Part shown: positions 42,069 to 51,185 of the stretch, piece after piece | Layout of the letters: each line of letters starts with the position of its first letter | How positions within the stretch are numbered: the first letter of the stretch is position 1 | Origin: JAWWPG01 sp033850885 | GTDB lineage: Bacteria; Actinomycetota; Actinomycetes; Propionibacteriales; Nocardioidaceae | Direction: 5' to 3' | DNA length: 64,000 nucleotides | Assembly: GCA_033850885.1 (NCBI GenBank) | Contig: JAWWPG010000039.1 | Location: forward strand, 62,001-126,000 | Made by a program: the position numbers and the translations under genes | The notes under the pieces: generated by a model | Database searches by the model: none | What the model was told of the DNA's origin: nothing | What the model saw: only the letters and a program-made list of their open reading frames with translations

Positions 42069-42890
42069 TTATCGGTTACGGCACCACGCGCCGACCTGGA
42101 GGTGCGAGCAGAGGACGCTTCCAGCAGCCATCACCTCGGCCATGATCTTCTCGTGGAGGGTGGGGAGGTCGAGCTCGTCGCGGTCCGCGACTTCTGACTC
42201 GACCATCGATTCAGCGAGGGTTCGCGCCAGGCCGACCATCCGTTCCACCACGTCGACTGCGGTGGAGCCTGCCCCGGCCCGCTGCTCGATGCGCATCTCG
42301 GGGTAACCGAGCCCGGCGCCGACGAAGACGCTTGGCAGTCGCATCCCGGAGTGTGTGGCAGCACCCGACCGCTCGATAACCTCCTCGAGCCGGCGGGCCA
42401 GCCGGTCGTATGTCGGCACCGGAGGATCCGAGGTCACGCCCGACCAGTCGAGCTCGTGGAACACGACGGGCGCTCCGGGCTTTGCCAGCGCCGCTAGCGA
42501 GCCGACGAACGTAGCCGGGTCGTCGACGAACTGAAGGACGTAACGGCCCACGATGGCGTCAAACGGCCCTTGATCCACCAGCTGGTCGAGGGAACCGCTG
42601 ACGAATGTGACGTTCCCGCAGGCCAGCCCTTTGACCTTGGCGACGGCCGCCTCGACAGCCGCTTCGGAGCGGTCGAACCCGACCACCGAGCCTCCCGGGC
42701 CGACGAGACCGGCGACCAGCACCGACACGTCCCCACCTCCACAGCCGACGTCGAGGACGCGCATCCCGGGGCCCACGCCGGCTTCGCTAAAGAACCTTTG
42801 GGTGATCGGGTTGACGGCGCGTGCCTGTCGAGCCAGCCGGTCCAACTCGGCCTCGGAATGACCGAGCACGTACGGAACCCCGTTGCTCAT
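42069..42890 (-). CDS. Class I SAM-dependent methyltransferase
   Basis: A 273-residue methyltransferase. The SAM-binding motif RVLDVGCGGGDVSVL is at ~44-58, FDRSEAAVEAA is motif II and VGRYVLQFVDDPATFV is motif III. PVVFHELDWSGV and a C-terminal helical region follow, as in small-molecule (UbiE-like) methyltransferases. The open frame begins MSNGVPYVLGHSEAELDRL, a common actinobacterial N-terminus. The acceptor is unknown. Confidence 0.85.
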   Translation of the reverse strand: MSNGVPYVLGHSEAELDRLARQARAVNPITQRFFSEAGVGPGMRVLDVGCGGGDVSVLVAGLVGPGGSVVGFDRSEAAVEAAVAKVKGLACGNVTFVSGSLDQLVDQGPFDAIVGRYVLQFVDDPATFVGSLAALAKPGAPVVFHELDWSGVTSDPPVPTYDRLARRLEEVIERSGAATHSGMRLPSVFVGAGLGYPEMRIEQRAGAGSTAVDVVERMVGLARTLAESMVESEVADRDELDLPTLHEKIMAEVMAAGSVLCSHLQVGAWCRNR

Positions 42891-43066
42891 TCACGCAGTA
42901 TCCCGCCCGATCATGGCCCCCGCCAGAGCCGAACCGGAGCAGTCACCCGCCCACCGCCGTGCGTCACCGCAACGGTGCCCGCTGAAGCCTCTTGGAGTAT
43001 TGCCGCGCCCCACGGCAAGCCGTATAACTGAATGGTCAACAGACGCTGTTGCAGGGGAGGTATGGC

Positions 43067-44851
43067 ATGACACGTACGCTCGCCATTGGTGTATCCGCGG
43101 TTTTGGCGGCCGCTTCGTTAACGGCGGCGACCTTGGCCACGAGCCATGGGGCCGCGTCGGCTTCGGCCGAGGTGAAGTCCAAGCTGCCGTCGAACCGGAC
43201 GACGAAGATCGCGGGGCTGCAGCACTTCTGCGGCAGCAATGGGATCACGTGCGCCGAGCCGGCAACCACGTGGGACGAGCTCGCCGGCTATGACAAGGCT
43301 GTAAAGGCCGGCGCGCGCATCCTCCCCTACATCGGTCACGACGAGCCGGCCGCGCTGTTCTACTCGCACCAGCCGGGCGCGGGCAACAACGTCACCTATC
43401 AGATCACGCTGCCGAAGGACCCGCCCACCCGGCCGAAGCAGGACGGCAGCGGCGGGACGTTCAGCTTCCAGCTGCACCCGACGTTCTGGCTCGGCATGGT
43501 GATGTGCGACCCCAACGGCTCGCCCAACGTGGGCGGGATATCCGGCCATCCGGCCAAGCCGTGCAAGCCGGACAGCGACTCGAATATCTTCGCGGGCCAG
43601 AACCCGACGAGCCCGCGGTACTTCGGCCTCGGCCCCGGACAGGCGTATGAGGAGATGCAGTTCTACCCGCCGGGCTGGGTCAAGTGGCCGGCGGGCACAG
43701 GCTGCACGGCCAAGCAGTGGTGTGCCGCGCTCAACATAGACACATTCCAGAACAACCAGAACACCGGCGCGCTCAACAGCACCGCCTGCCTCAACGCCGT
43801 CGGCCCGGAACCCGTGAACTTCGCGTTTGTCACCAAGAACGGGAAGGCGACGGCGCCGGGCAGCCCGCTGCACCCCGAGCATTTCATCCCCAACGCCCGG
43901 CGGGACTTCCTGATGCACTCGGGCGACCGCATCACCACACACCTGTTCGACACGCCGAGTGGGTTGAAAGTGACGATCGCCGACCACACGACGCACACTT
44001 CTGGGTCGATGACGGCCAGCAAGGCCAATGGCTTCGCCACCGTCAACTGGGCCCCGAACGCCAAGACGTGCACGGCCACTCCGCTGAACTACCACGCCGA
44101 GTTCAGCACCTCGACGCCGCAGACCAGGAACGTGGATGCGGCGCACACCTACAACGTCGCGTTCTCCGACGAGATAGGGCACTTCGAGTATTGCGCCAAG
44201 GTCGGCGCAGACCCGCTCAGCACCTGCCTCAAGCCGCTCGGTTCGGACACGAACGACGGGGACAACGCCGGGCCGGACCCAGCGGGCGATGACGACTTCT
44301 GCCTCCCCGCGAAGGCCTCGCTGGACGTGAAGATCGGCGGGTGCCTCGACACCGATGGCGATTTCGACGGCGTGTCCTACAACTTCACCTGGCCGGGCTC
44401 AATCAGCAACCCGGTCGCGGACCGGCTGCTGCACCCGACGTCGTTCCTGTTCAGCAGCCCCACCGTGGGTGGGAAGAACTTCGCCTCGATGGCCTTCGAA
44501 GCCGATCTCTCGCGGATCGAGTCGTCAGACACGGCCTTCCGGGTGGACGTCCCGTGCCAGCGGCACGTGCTCAACCCGAGCGACCCGAATCCAGGAGTCG
44601 GCTGCGTGAACCCGCCGCCGAACTCCAACTTCTACCCCTTCTACAGCACGCGGAACACGCCCGGCGGCTGCCGGTGGCAGGAAGGCGGTCCCTACATCCC
44701 GGGTACCACCAACCTGTTCGGCGGCAGCGCCAAGGCCGAGTACGGCCCGCTCCGGGCGATCAGCTACCCGACGGCCCCGTTCGGCCTTGTCGCAAAGCGG
44801 CTGAACGACTTCCGCAGCCAGACCATGAGCGTGCCCTGCCTCGCCCATTGA
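43067..44851 (+). CDS. Exported DUF1996 protein
   Basis: A 594-residue secreted protein. GGGGAGG lies six bases before ATG 43067, which decides the start over an ATG 18 bases upstream. A signal peptide (TLAIGVSAVLAAASLTAATL) is followed by a His/Cys/Trp-rich domain in which DUF1996-like features can be seen (FQLHPTFWLGMVMCDPNGSP, WPAGTGCTAKQWCAALNIDT). Repeated paired cysteines suggest disulfides. DUF1996 occurs in secreted fungal and actinobacterial proteins of unknown function, some thought to be polysaccharide-active. A 12-bp hairpin follows. Confidence 0.75.
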   Translation: MTRTLAIGVSAVLAAASLTAATLATSHGAASASAEVKSKLPSNRTTKIAGLQHFCGSNGITCAEPATTWDELAGYDKAVKAGARILPYIGHDEPAALFYSHQPGAGNNVTYQITLPKDPPTRPKQDGSGGTFSFQLHPTFWLGMVMCDPNGSPNVGGISGHPAKPCKPDSDSNIFAGQNPTSPRYFGLGPGQAYEEMQFYPPGWVKWPAGTGCTAKQWCAALNIDTFQNNQNTGALNSTACLNAVGPEPVNFAFVTKNGKATAPGSPLHPEHFIPNARRDFLMHSGDRITTHLFDTPSGLKVTIADHTTHTSGSMTASKANGFATVNWAPNAKTCTATPLNYHAEFSTSTPQTRNVDAAHTYNVAFSDEIGHFEYCAKVGADPLSTCLKPLGSDTNDGDNAGPDPAGDDDFCLPAKASLDVKIGGCLDTDGDFDGVSYNFTWPGSISNPVADRLLHPTSFLFSSPTVGGKNFASMAFEADLSRIESSDTAFRVDVPCQRHVLNPSDPNPGVGCVNPPPNSNFYPFYSTRNTPGGCRWQEGGPYIPGTTNLFGGSAKAEYGPLRAISYPTAPFGLVAKRLNDFRSQTMSVPCLAH

Positions 44852-44888
44852 CCCTCATCCAACCCGAGATCGGAAAAACCGGTGACCG

Positions 44889-44917
44889 GGGTTCCCGTGC
44901 CTGCTGCACGGGAACCC
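44889..44917. terminator. 12-bp hairpin between convergent genes
   Basis: GGGTTCCCGTGC and GCACGGGAACCC pair perfectly around a 5-base loop (CTGCT). It lies 38 bases past the DUF1996 stop and 49 bases from the convergent YCII-gene stop. A strong bidirectional terminator. Confidence 0.8.
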
Positions 44918-44965
44918 GGTCCCAGTCCGGGAAGACTCGCTCTAGCCGTCGCGGGTGTTCTTCGG

Positions 44966-45307
44966 TCAGCTGAGCGGGTCGAACTGGAACTCGCGGACCT
45001 CTTGCGCACATCGGCAAGCGACCGCGATCTTCGCTGCCCAGTCCAGGGCCGCTTCCCGCGAGGGCACGTCGACGACGGTGAAGCCGCCGCTGAGCTCCTT
45101 GGTCTCCGGGTACGTTCCGGCGGAGACCGTTCCGTCGCCGGCCACCACGACGGGCTCCACGTCCTCGTCCAGCCCGCCAGAGAAGACGTACACACCGGCG
45201 TCCTTGGCTTCCCGGATCACCGCGTGCGCGGCATCGGCCACATCGGGTCCCTCCTCGTCGGGGACGTCCATCGCACCGCTGGGGAATGAGATCAGGTACC
45301 GCACCAT
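44966..45307 (-). CDS. YCII-related (DGPF-type) protein
   Basis: A 113-residue dimeric alpha/beta-barrel protein: RYLISFPSGAMDVPDEEG, VYVFSGGLDEDVEPVVVAGD, ELSGGFTVVDVPSREAALDW and the late CRCAQEVREFQFDP. YCII/DGPF proteins are often fused or adjacent to ECF sigma factors, but none is here. GGGAG lies eight bases before ATG 45307. The role is unknown. Confidence 0.85.
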   Translation of the reverse strand: MVRYLISFPSGAMDVPDEEGPDVADAAHAVIREAKDAGVYVFSGGLDEDVEPVVVAGDGTVSAGTYPETKELSGGFTVVDVPSREAALDWAAKIAVACRCAQEVREFQFDPLS

Positions 45308-45453
45308 CCCATTGACTCCCTTGTCCCGGCGGCCCCATCCGGGCGCCGCTCACTGCTAGGAACGCCTCGCTCAATCCGACACTCTGCCAGACGAACATCT
45401 CATCGGATCTCCACCGCACACTATGCGGATGAGCGGGCACAGGCGGACCAGTC

Positions 45454-45573
45454 ATGTCTGACCGTCACCTCGTCATCGGCGCCGGCCCTGTCGGCCGCCA
45501 GGCTTTCTCGCCCGTTCGCGGCTCGGAGGTCGTGGTCGCGACCCGATCCCGCACCGACACCGACATTCCCTAG
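45454..45573 (+). pseudogene. Remnant of a Rossmann-fold epimerase-like gene
   Basis: From ATG 45454 the plus strand encodes about 39 residues opening RHLVIGAGPVGRQAF and continuing SEVVVATRSRTDTD before a stop. The opening is the GxGPVG nucleotide-binding strand of NAD-dependent epimerase-like proteins, with the helix shortened by a deletion. The rest of the fold is missing. It fills part of the 334-base gap between the YCII gene and the exporter, in which no other gene is evident. Confidence 0.45.
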
Positions 45574-45641
45574 CGGCGGGAGTGCCTGGCTCCAGGCGAT
45601 GACCTGGTCGAACAAAGCGTCGAGAGCGTACGGCTGTCCCA

Positions 45642-47126
45642 TCACCCGTCGGGTGACCTGTTGGCCGCGCCGGCTGCCTGCGGTTCGAGCTCGGTCCCAC
45701 GAACGAGCACGAGGCACGCGACGAGCGCTACCGCGCTGATACCGGCGATCACCCAGAAGCCGAGGGCAAAGCCGCTCGTCGCGGCCTGCGCCGCCGAGTG
45801 TCCCGACGCGAGCAGCGTCCTGGTGTGCGTGAACGCGACGGTCGCGGCGATTGCGACGCCTAGCGCGCCACCGATCTGCTGCGCTGAGTTGATCAGCCCC
45901 GACGCGAGTCCCGCCTGCTGCGGCCCGACGCCGGCGAGCGCCGCGATCGACATCGGAATGAACGAGAACGCCATGCCGACACCGACCAGCAGGTACCCGG
46001 GCAGGAGGTGCGTGAGGAACGAGTCCTCTACCGGGATCTGGGTGTACCAGAGCATCCCGCCCGTGATCAGCGTCAGGCCGACGGCCATCACAGGCCGCGG
46101 CCCGACCCTCGTCACGAGCGCCTGCGAGATGCCTGCCACCGCGACCACCGTCCCGGCTGTTGCGAGGAAGGTCAGGCCGGTCTTGAGAGCCGAGTAGCCG
46201 AGCACCTGCTGCACGTAGAGCGTCAGCAGGAAGAAGTTCGAGAACACGACCGCGCCGACGAAGAAGCCACACACGTTCGCGCCGGTCACGGTGCGGATGC
46301 AGAAGATGGCGAACGGGACCATCGGCGACGGGCTCCGCGTCTCGATCGCCAGGAACGCGACGAAGAGCACTGCAGAGGCCATCAGAAGCCCGATCGTGCG
46401 GCTGGTCGCCCAGCCGACGTCGGGCGCCTTCGATATCGCGTAGACGAGCAGCGAGAGGCTGGACGTGATCGTGACTGCGCCGCCGGCGTCGAAGCCATGC
46501 ATCCCCGAGATACGGCTCTCGCGCACGATCGGGCGCGTCAACGCGAGCACGAGCGCGCCAATCGGGACGTTCACGAGGAAGATCCACTCCCAGCCGGCGT
46601 ACTTCGTGAGGATGCCGCCGAAGAGCACGCCGGCCGCCGCGCCGCTCCCGCCAATGGCACCCCAGATGCCGAGCGCCTTGTTGCGCTCTGAGCCTTCCTC
46701 GAACGCCGTCGTGATGATCGACAGCACCGCGGGAGAGACGATCGCCGCACCGACTCCCTGCACAACCCGGGCCGCGATCAGCACGCCGATGGTGTTGGCA
46801 AGTCCGCACGCGAGAGACGCCGCCGAGAAGATCGCAAGGCCGATCATGAACATCCTCCGACGCCCGAGCAGGTCGGCCGCCCGCCCCCCGAGCAGAAGGA
46901 GGCCGCCGAACGTGATCGAGTACGCGATCAACACCCACTGCAGCCTGTTGTCGGACACGTGTAGCGAGTTCTTGATCGAGGGGAGCGCGACGGTGACGAT
47001 CGTGCTGTCGAGGACCGTCATGAAGAACGCCGTGCACACAAGTGCCAGCGCCTGCCAGCGGCGCGGGTCGGGCTGCGGCGTCAGGAGGCGATCATTGACC
47101 GGGTCGCGGGCCGGCAGGCTGGTCAT
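45642..47126 (-). CDS. MFS exporter, DHA2 (14-helix) family
   Basis: A 494-residue drug/proton antiporter. After a short N-terminus the first helix reads LALVCTAFFMTVLDSTIVTV. Motif A follows as GGRAADLLGRRRMFMIG, and motif C-like glycines appear in IWGAIGGSGAAAGVLFGGIL. About fourteen hydrophobic segments follow to residue ~480. ATG 47126 is the natural start; the open frame extends further but encodes Arg/Ser-rich nonsense. It lies 133 bases downstream of the LuxR gene on the same strand, so that regulator may control it. The substrate is unknown. Confidence 0.88.
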   Translation of the reverse strand: MTSLPARDPVNDRLLTPQPDPRRWQALALVCTAFFMTVLDSTIVTVALPSIKNSLHVSDNRLQWVLIAYSITFGGLLLLGGRAADLLGRRRMFMIGLAIFSAASLACGLANTIGVLIAARVVQGVGAAIVSPAVLSIITTAFEEGSERNKALGIWGAIGGSGAAAGVLFGGILTKYAGWEWIFLVNVPIGALVLALTRPIVRESRISGMHGFDAGGAVTITSSLSLLVYAISKAPDVGWATSRTIGLLMASAVLFVAFLAIETRSPSPMVPFAIFCIRTVTGANVCGFFVGAVVFSNFFLLTLYVQQVLGYSALKTGLTFLATAGTVVAVAGISQALVTRVGPRPVMAVGLTLITGGMLWYTQIPVEDSFLTHLLPGYLLVGVGMAFSFIPMSIAALAGVGPQQAGLASGLINSAQQIGGALGVAIAATVAFTHTRTLLASGHSAAQAATSGFALGFWVIAGISAVALVACLVLVRGTELEPQAAGAANRSPDG

Positions 47127-47259
47127 CGTGGGTATACCGGGGAGCCGTAGCCGGTGGTGTTCGGGACCATGCCGTTCACGGTTAGTTTCACAAGGCCGAT
47201 CGTCGCCGTGACAGGCAACCGCTCGCATCCCGGAAACCCGTAGTCTTTGGGCGGGATCG

Positions 47260-50031
47260 CTAGGAGAGGAGGTACGCGCCCATCTCGGGCGGCAGCGCCT
47301 GTGCGAGCTTGGTGCGCGAATTGATGCCGAGCTTGACGAAGACTTTGCGCAGGTGGTACTCGACGGTGTGCTTGCTGATGAAGAGGCGCGCGCCGATTTC
47401 CGCGTTCGAGAGGCCGTCGCGGGCAAGGCGCGCGATCTGCGCCTCTTGTGGAGTGAGGTCAAGTCCCGTCTCGGCGGTGCGTTTGCGGGCCACTTCGCCT
47501 GTTGCCTCCAGTTCTAGGCGCGCGCGATCGGCGAACGCCTCCATGCCGAATCCTGAGAAAAGGTGGTGCGCCGTCCGCAACTGGTCGCGTGCATCAAGGC
47601 GTCGGCGTTTGCGTCTCAGCCATTCGCCGTACAACAGGTGAGCACGAGCGAGATCGACGGCCATCCGCGTCCGACCGAGTCGATCAACGGCCTCGACATA
47701 GAGCTCCTCGGCTCGAGCGTCGCCCGCCACGAGGGCCTCGGAGCGCGCGGCGACCCCGCGGGCCCAGTCCGTCCCGCTCGCCTCGGCCATTTCTGCGAGG
47801 CGCGAGCAAACACCCCCGCCAAGCTCGGGTGTTCCACCTCGGACCCCTGCCTCAATCAACTCGACCATGCCCCAGGTATTGGGGCCGCCGATGTCGTGCG
47901 GATACTCGAACAGCCGAAGCGCCGCCACGCGGGCCTCGTCGTAGCGGCCCAGGCCGTTGTACAGCACCGCCTGCGCCCAGTCGAGCACTGCCAGCCCGAT
48001 TCCCTCGCCTCGCCGCTCCGCATCCACGCGGCTTTCTTCGATCAGCGCGATCGCCTCAGGCTCGCGGCCGCGTAGCGCGACGAATCCCACCGCCCCATAC
48101 GGCGTCAGGTTGACTCCTGTCGCCTCGGTCACCGCCCGGATCTCATCCACGAGCGACGCCGCCGTTGTCAGCTCGCCCGCGAAGAGATGCGCATAGACAC
48201 GCTGGCTCAGGGCGAGCGGAAGCTCGCCAAGCGCGCCTGTCTCCCGGGCGATCCCGACGTGTCGGTCCGAGATCGCCTCCCAGCGCGCGTCGTCCCAGAG
48301 GTGGACGGACGAGATGGCCGCGAGCCACTTCCAACGCAGTTGCTCGCTTACGAGCATGCTGCCGCCGTCGGATTCTTTCTCCGACCGGCGTAGGACCGAG
48401 ACAGAAGCCTCGTAACTCTCGCAGAAGAAGGTTGCGAGGCCCTCGAGCAGCAGATCGAGACCGCTGAGGACGGGCGGCCTCGGCGCGGCCTTCGCGGCCA
48501 CCGCCACGTCGAGCGTGCTTGCTCCCGGCGCCGCTAGACGACCCGCGAAAAGCGACGCCGACAGCGCCTCGAGATACGTCTCGCACGCGAGTGCCGGAGC
48601 TAGCGGCGTGAGCCGGCGGGCGGCCGCGAGCAGCATCGTTGGTGCGTTGCTACCGCGCGTGGAGACGAATGTGATTTGCGCACGCAGCAATTCGACCCGC
48701 GCGCGATCGAGCTCGTCGAGCGCGCCGACCTCCGTCGACGAGAGCAGACCGAACGCGTCGTCCAGTGCACCCGCCCGGAATTTCGTCTGAGCCGCGACCA
48801 GCGTGCGCTGCGCACGGCGTATGGGCTCGGGTGTCAGGGCGGCAGCGCGCTCGAGGAAGGCGGCAGCAGCAGCGAAGCCACCGCGGGCCTGCGCCCGCGC
48901 CGCGGAGCGCTCGAGCTCGCCGGCCACCTGTTCGTCGGGCACGGACGCCGCCTGCGCCCGGTGCCACGCGCGCCGATCCGGGTCGATCTGCGGATCGGTT
49001 GCGTCCGCCAGCGCGCGGTGAGCCTCGCGCCGCTCTTTCGGCTCGGCTGCGCTGTACACCGCGGACCGCACGAGCGGATGACGGAACGCGACTGCACCGT
49101 CCACCGTCAGCAAGCCTTCCGACTCCGCTGGGTGCGCAGCCGTCTCCGGGATCCCGAGCTGCCGCGCGGCACGCCACAGGAGCGCCGGGTCGCCCACCGG
49201 TTCCGCGGCCGCCAGGAGCAGCAACCGCCGCGCGTCGCGTGGGAGCCCCGCCAGCCGCCGCGTGAAGCTCTGCTCGATCCCACTGGACAGAGGCAGCGCA
49301 GCAGGCAGCCCGAAACCGCCGGCGAGCTGTCCGGGCGTCAGCCCGCGCGGAAGCTCGAGAAGCGCGAGCGGATTCCCGCCTGTCTCGGTGATGATCTGCT
49401 CCAGTACGGCCTCGTCAAGCCGCGCCGCGAGGACGGTCTCCAACAACGCCCGGGCGTCCCGGCGGCCCAATGGCTCCACGTGGAGCTGCGGGAAGCGGGC
49501 CCACTCGTTGCCCACGTCACGCGTCGCGAACACGAGCGCGATCCTCTCCGCCAGCAGGCGGCGCGCCACGAATGCGAGCGCTCGGGCCGAGGCGTCGTCG
49601 AGCCACTGTGAGTCGTCGATGATGCACAGGAGAGGCTGCCGCTCGGCAGCTTCAGAGAGAAGGCCGAGCGCCGCGAGCCCAGCAAGAAATGGGCTCGGAG
49701 CCGGCCCGGCGCTGAGGCCGAAGGCGACACTCAGCCCATCACGCTGAGGATCAGGGAGGCGCTCGATGAGCCCCAGGAACGGCGAACAGAGCTGTTGCAG
49801 GGCCGCGTAGTCGAGCTCCATCTCCCCTTCGACCCCCGCGGTCCGAACGACGCGAAAACCGAGACTCACCTCGTCCGCGAACCGGAGTAGCGCGGTGTTG
49901 CCGACGCCTGGGTCTCCGTGCACGACCAGTACGGCGCCGTGGCCGTCCCGCGCTCTACCCAGCAGACGCTCGAGCACCGCGCACTCGCGTTGCCTGCCGA
50001 GCAAACCCCCCGCGTGTGCGGTGACGACCAT
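47260..50031 (-). CDS. Large LuxR-type (LAL) ATPase regulator with altered Walker A
   Basis: A 923-residue LAL-type transcription regulator. An N-terminal AAA/STAND ATPase domain begins GLLGRQRECAVLERLL; Walker A reads GDPGVGNTALL (N45 where Lys is expected) and Walker B reads PLLCIIDDSQWLDD. A long helical TPR-like middle follows. The C-terminal LuxR helix-turn-helix is LTPQEAQIARLARDGLSNAE, then IGARLFISKHTVEYHLRKVF. The Lys-to-Asn change should impair nucleotide binding, although the rest is intact. It is divergent from the MBL-fold gene by 79 bases and upstream of the exporter, which it may regulate. Confidence 0.88.
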   Translation of the reverse strand: MVVTAHAGGLLGRQRECAVLERLLGRARDGHGAVLVVHGDPGVGNTALLRFADEVSLGFRVVRTAGVEGEMELDYAALQQLCSPFLGLIERLPDPQRDGLSVAFGLSAGPAPSPFLAGLAALGLLSEAAERQPLLCIIDDSQWLDDASARALAFVARRLLAERIALVFATRDVGNEWARFPQLHVEPLGRRDARALLETVLAARLDEAVLEQIITETGGNPLALLELPRGLTPGQLAGGFGLPAALPLSSGIEQSFTRRLAGLPRDARRLLLLAAAEPVGDPALLWRAARQLGIPETAAHPAESEGLLTVDGAVAFRHPLVRSAVYSAAEPKERREAHRALADATDPQIDPDRRAWHRAQAASVPDEQVAGELERSAARAQARGGFAAAAAFLERAAALTPEPIRRAQRTLVAAQTKFRAGALDDAFGLLSSTEVGALDELDRARVELLRAQITFVSTRGSNAPTMLLAAARRLTPLAPALACETYLEALSASLFAGRLAAPGASTLDVAVAAKAAPRPPVLSGLDLLLEGLATFFCESYEASVSVLRRSEKESDGGSMLVSEQLRWKWLAAISSVHLWDDARWEAISDRHVGIARETGALGELPLALSQRVYAHLFAGELTTAASLVDEIRAVTEATGVNLTPYGAVGFVALRGREPEAIALIEESRVDAERRGEGIGLAVLDWAQAVLYNGLGRYDEARVAALRLFEYPHDIGGPNTWGMVELIEAGVRGGTPELGGGVCSRLAEMAEASGTDWARGVAARSEALVAGDARAEELYVEAVDRLGRTRMAVDLARAHLLYGEWLRRKRRRLDARDQLRTAHHLFSGFGMEAFADRARLELEATGEVARKRTAETGLDLTPQEAQIARLARDGLSNAEIGARLFISKHTVEYHLRKVFVKLGINSRTKLAQALPPEMGAYLLS

Positions 50032-50110
50032 CCTCGCAGCATGCCACCCGGGTCAAGGACTACGGGGTTCCAGGATTCGAACGGCTGCCGGCGGCGGCCA
50101 GAATCCGACG

Positions 50111-51064
50111 ATGAGCGAAACAGCCAACCTCCCCGACTACGCGCCGGTCCCCCACTCGGCCCTGGGCCCTGCCCTGAACGAGCAGGGTTATTTCGTCGGC
50201 CGCGTCGAGCGGAACCTGTACTGGATCACCGACGGCACCTACCAGTCGGCGTTCTTGACGACCTCCGACGGCGTCGTCCTACTCGACGCACCACCGACGA
50301 TCGGCCACAACATCCAGCGGGCTGTCGACGAGATCGCGTCGGCGAACGGCGTCAGCAACATGGTGACCCACCTCATCTACTCGCACCACCACGCCGACCA
50401 CGGCGGCGCGTCGTTCCTCTTCGACAAGAACATCGCCCGCATCGGGCACGAGGAGACCCGGCGCCTCCTGTTGCGTGACGACGACCCGGCCAGGCCCCCG
50501 AACGAGGAAACGTTCCGGGACCACCGCACCATCGAGATCGGCGGCGAGCGAATCGACCTCGCCTGGCACGGCGCCAACCACACACCCGACAACATTCTCA
50601 TCCACCTGCCAGACCACGACACGCTGATGCTCGTCGACATCGTCAATCCCGGATGGGCACCCGTTTACATCTCCAACCTGACGGAGGACATCCCCGGCTA
50701 CATCGAGGCGCCGGCAAATGCGCTTGCCTACGCCTGGAAGCACTTCATCGGCGGGCACGTCACGCGCCTCGGCACCCGCGACGACGTGACCGTCCACCAG
50801 CAATACATGGCCGACATCGCGGAGAGCTCGAGAAACGCGATCGACACCGTGGATCCCACGCGGTACTTCGTGAAGTACGGCGAGAACACCTGGGCGGCCG
50901 TGAAGGGCTACCTCGACGAGGTCACCGCGGTCGCCGCCGCACCAGTGATCGACAAGTACACCGGCGTCCTCGCGGCAGCGGACGTGTTCACCGAGAGTAC
51001 GACGTTCTGGGTGATGGAGTCGATCCGGCTCGACCTTGGCTACGGCTCCCAGGTGCACCCTTGA
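50111..51064 (+). CDS. MBL-fold metallohydrolase
   Basis: A 317-residue metallo-beta-lactamase-fold protein. LYWITDGTYQSAFLTTSDGV and VLLDAPPTIGHNI precede the metal motif IYSHHHADHGGASF (HxHxDH); HGANHTPDNILIHLPDHDT gives the next His and Asp. The C-terminal region (FTESTTFWVMESIRLDLGYG) is helical. ATG 50111 begins the plausible protein; the longer open frame reverses the regulator gene. It acts in the cytosol on an unknown ester, lactone or thioester, and lies 121 bases ahead of an esterase gene on the same strand. Confidence 0.85.
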   Translation: MSETANLPDYAPVPHSALGPALNEQGYFVGRVERNLYWITDGTYQSAFLTTSDGVVLLDAPPTIGHNIQRAVDEIASANGVSNMVTHLIYSHHHADHGGASFLFDKNIARIGHEETRRLLLRDDDPARPPNEETFRDHRTIEIGGERIDLAWHGANHTPDNILIHLPDHDTLMLVDIVNPGWAPVYISNLTEDIPGYIEAPANALAYAWKHFIGGHVTRLGTRDDVTVHQQYMADIAESSRNAIDTVDPTRYFVKYGENTWAAVKGYLDEVTAVAAAPVIDKYTGVLAAADVFTESTTFWVMESIRLDLGYGSQVHP

Positions 51065-51185
51065 TGGCCAGCCTCCCGGTACGCGAGCCGGTCGACGGTT
51101 CGACCGACAGAGACCACCCGGCATCGGTGCGAAGTTACCGTGGAGCAGTCTTGCGCCAGCCGACTCCGAGACGGGAGACGATCTG

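Noticed and set aside
45421..47037. Second long minus-strand frame overlapping the DHA2 exporter
   Set aside because: The exporter frame shows clear membrane helices and MFS motifs; the other is Arg/Asp-rich without hydrophobic segments.
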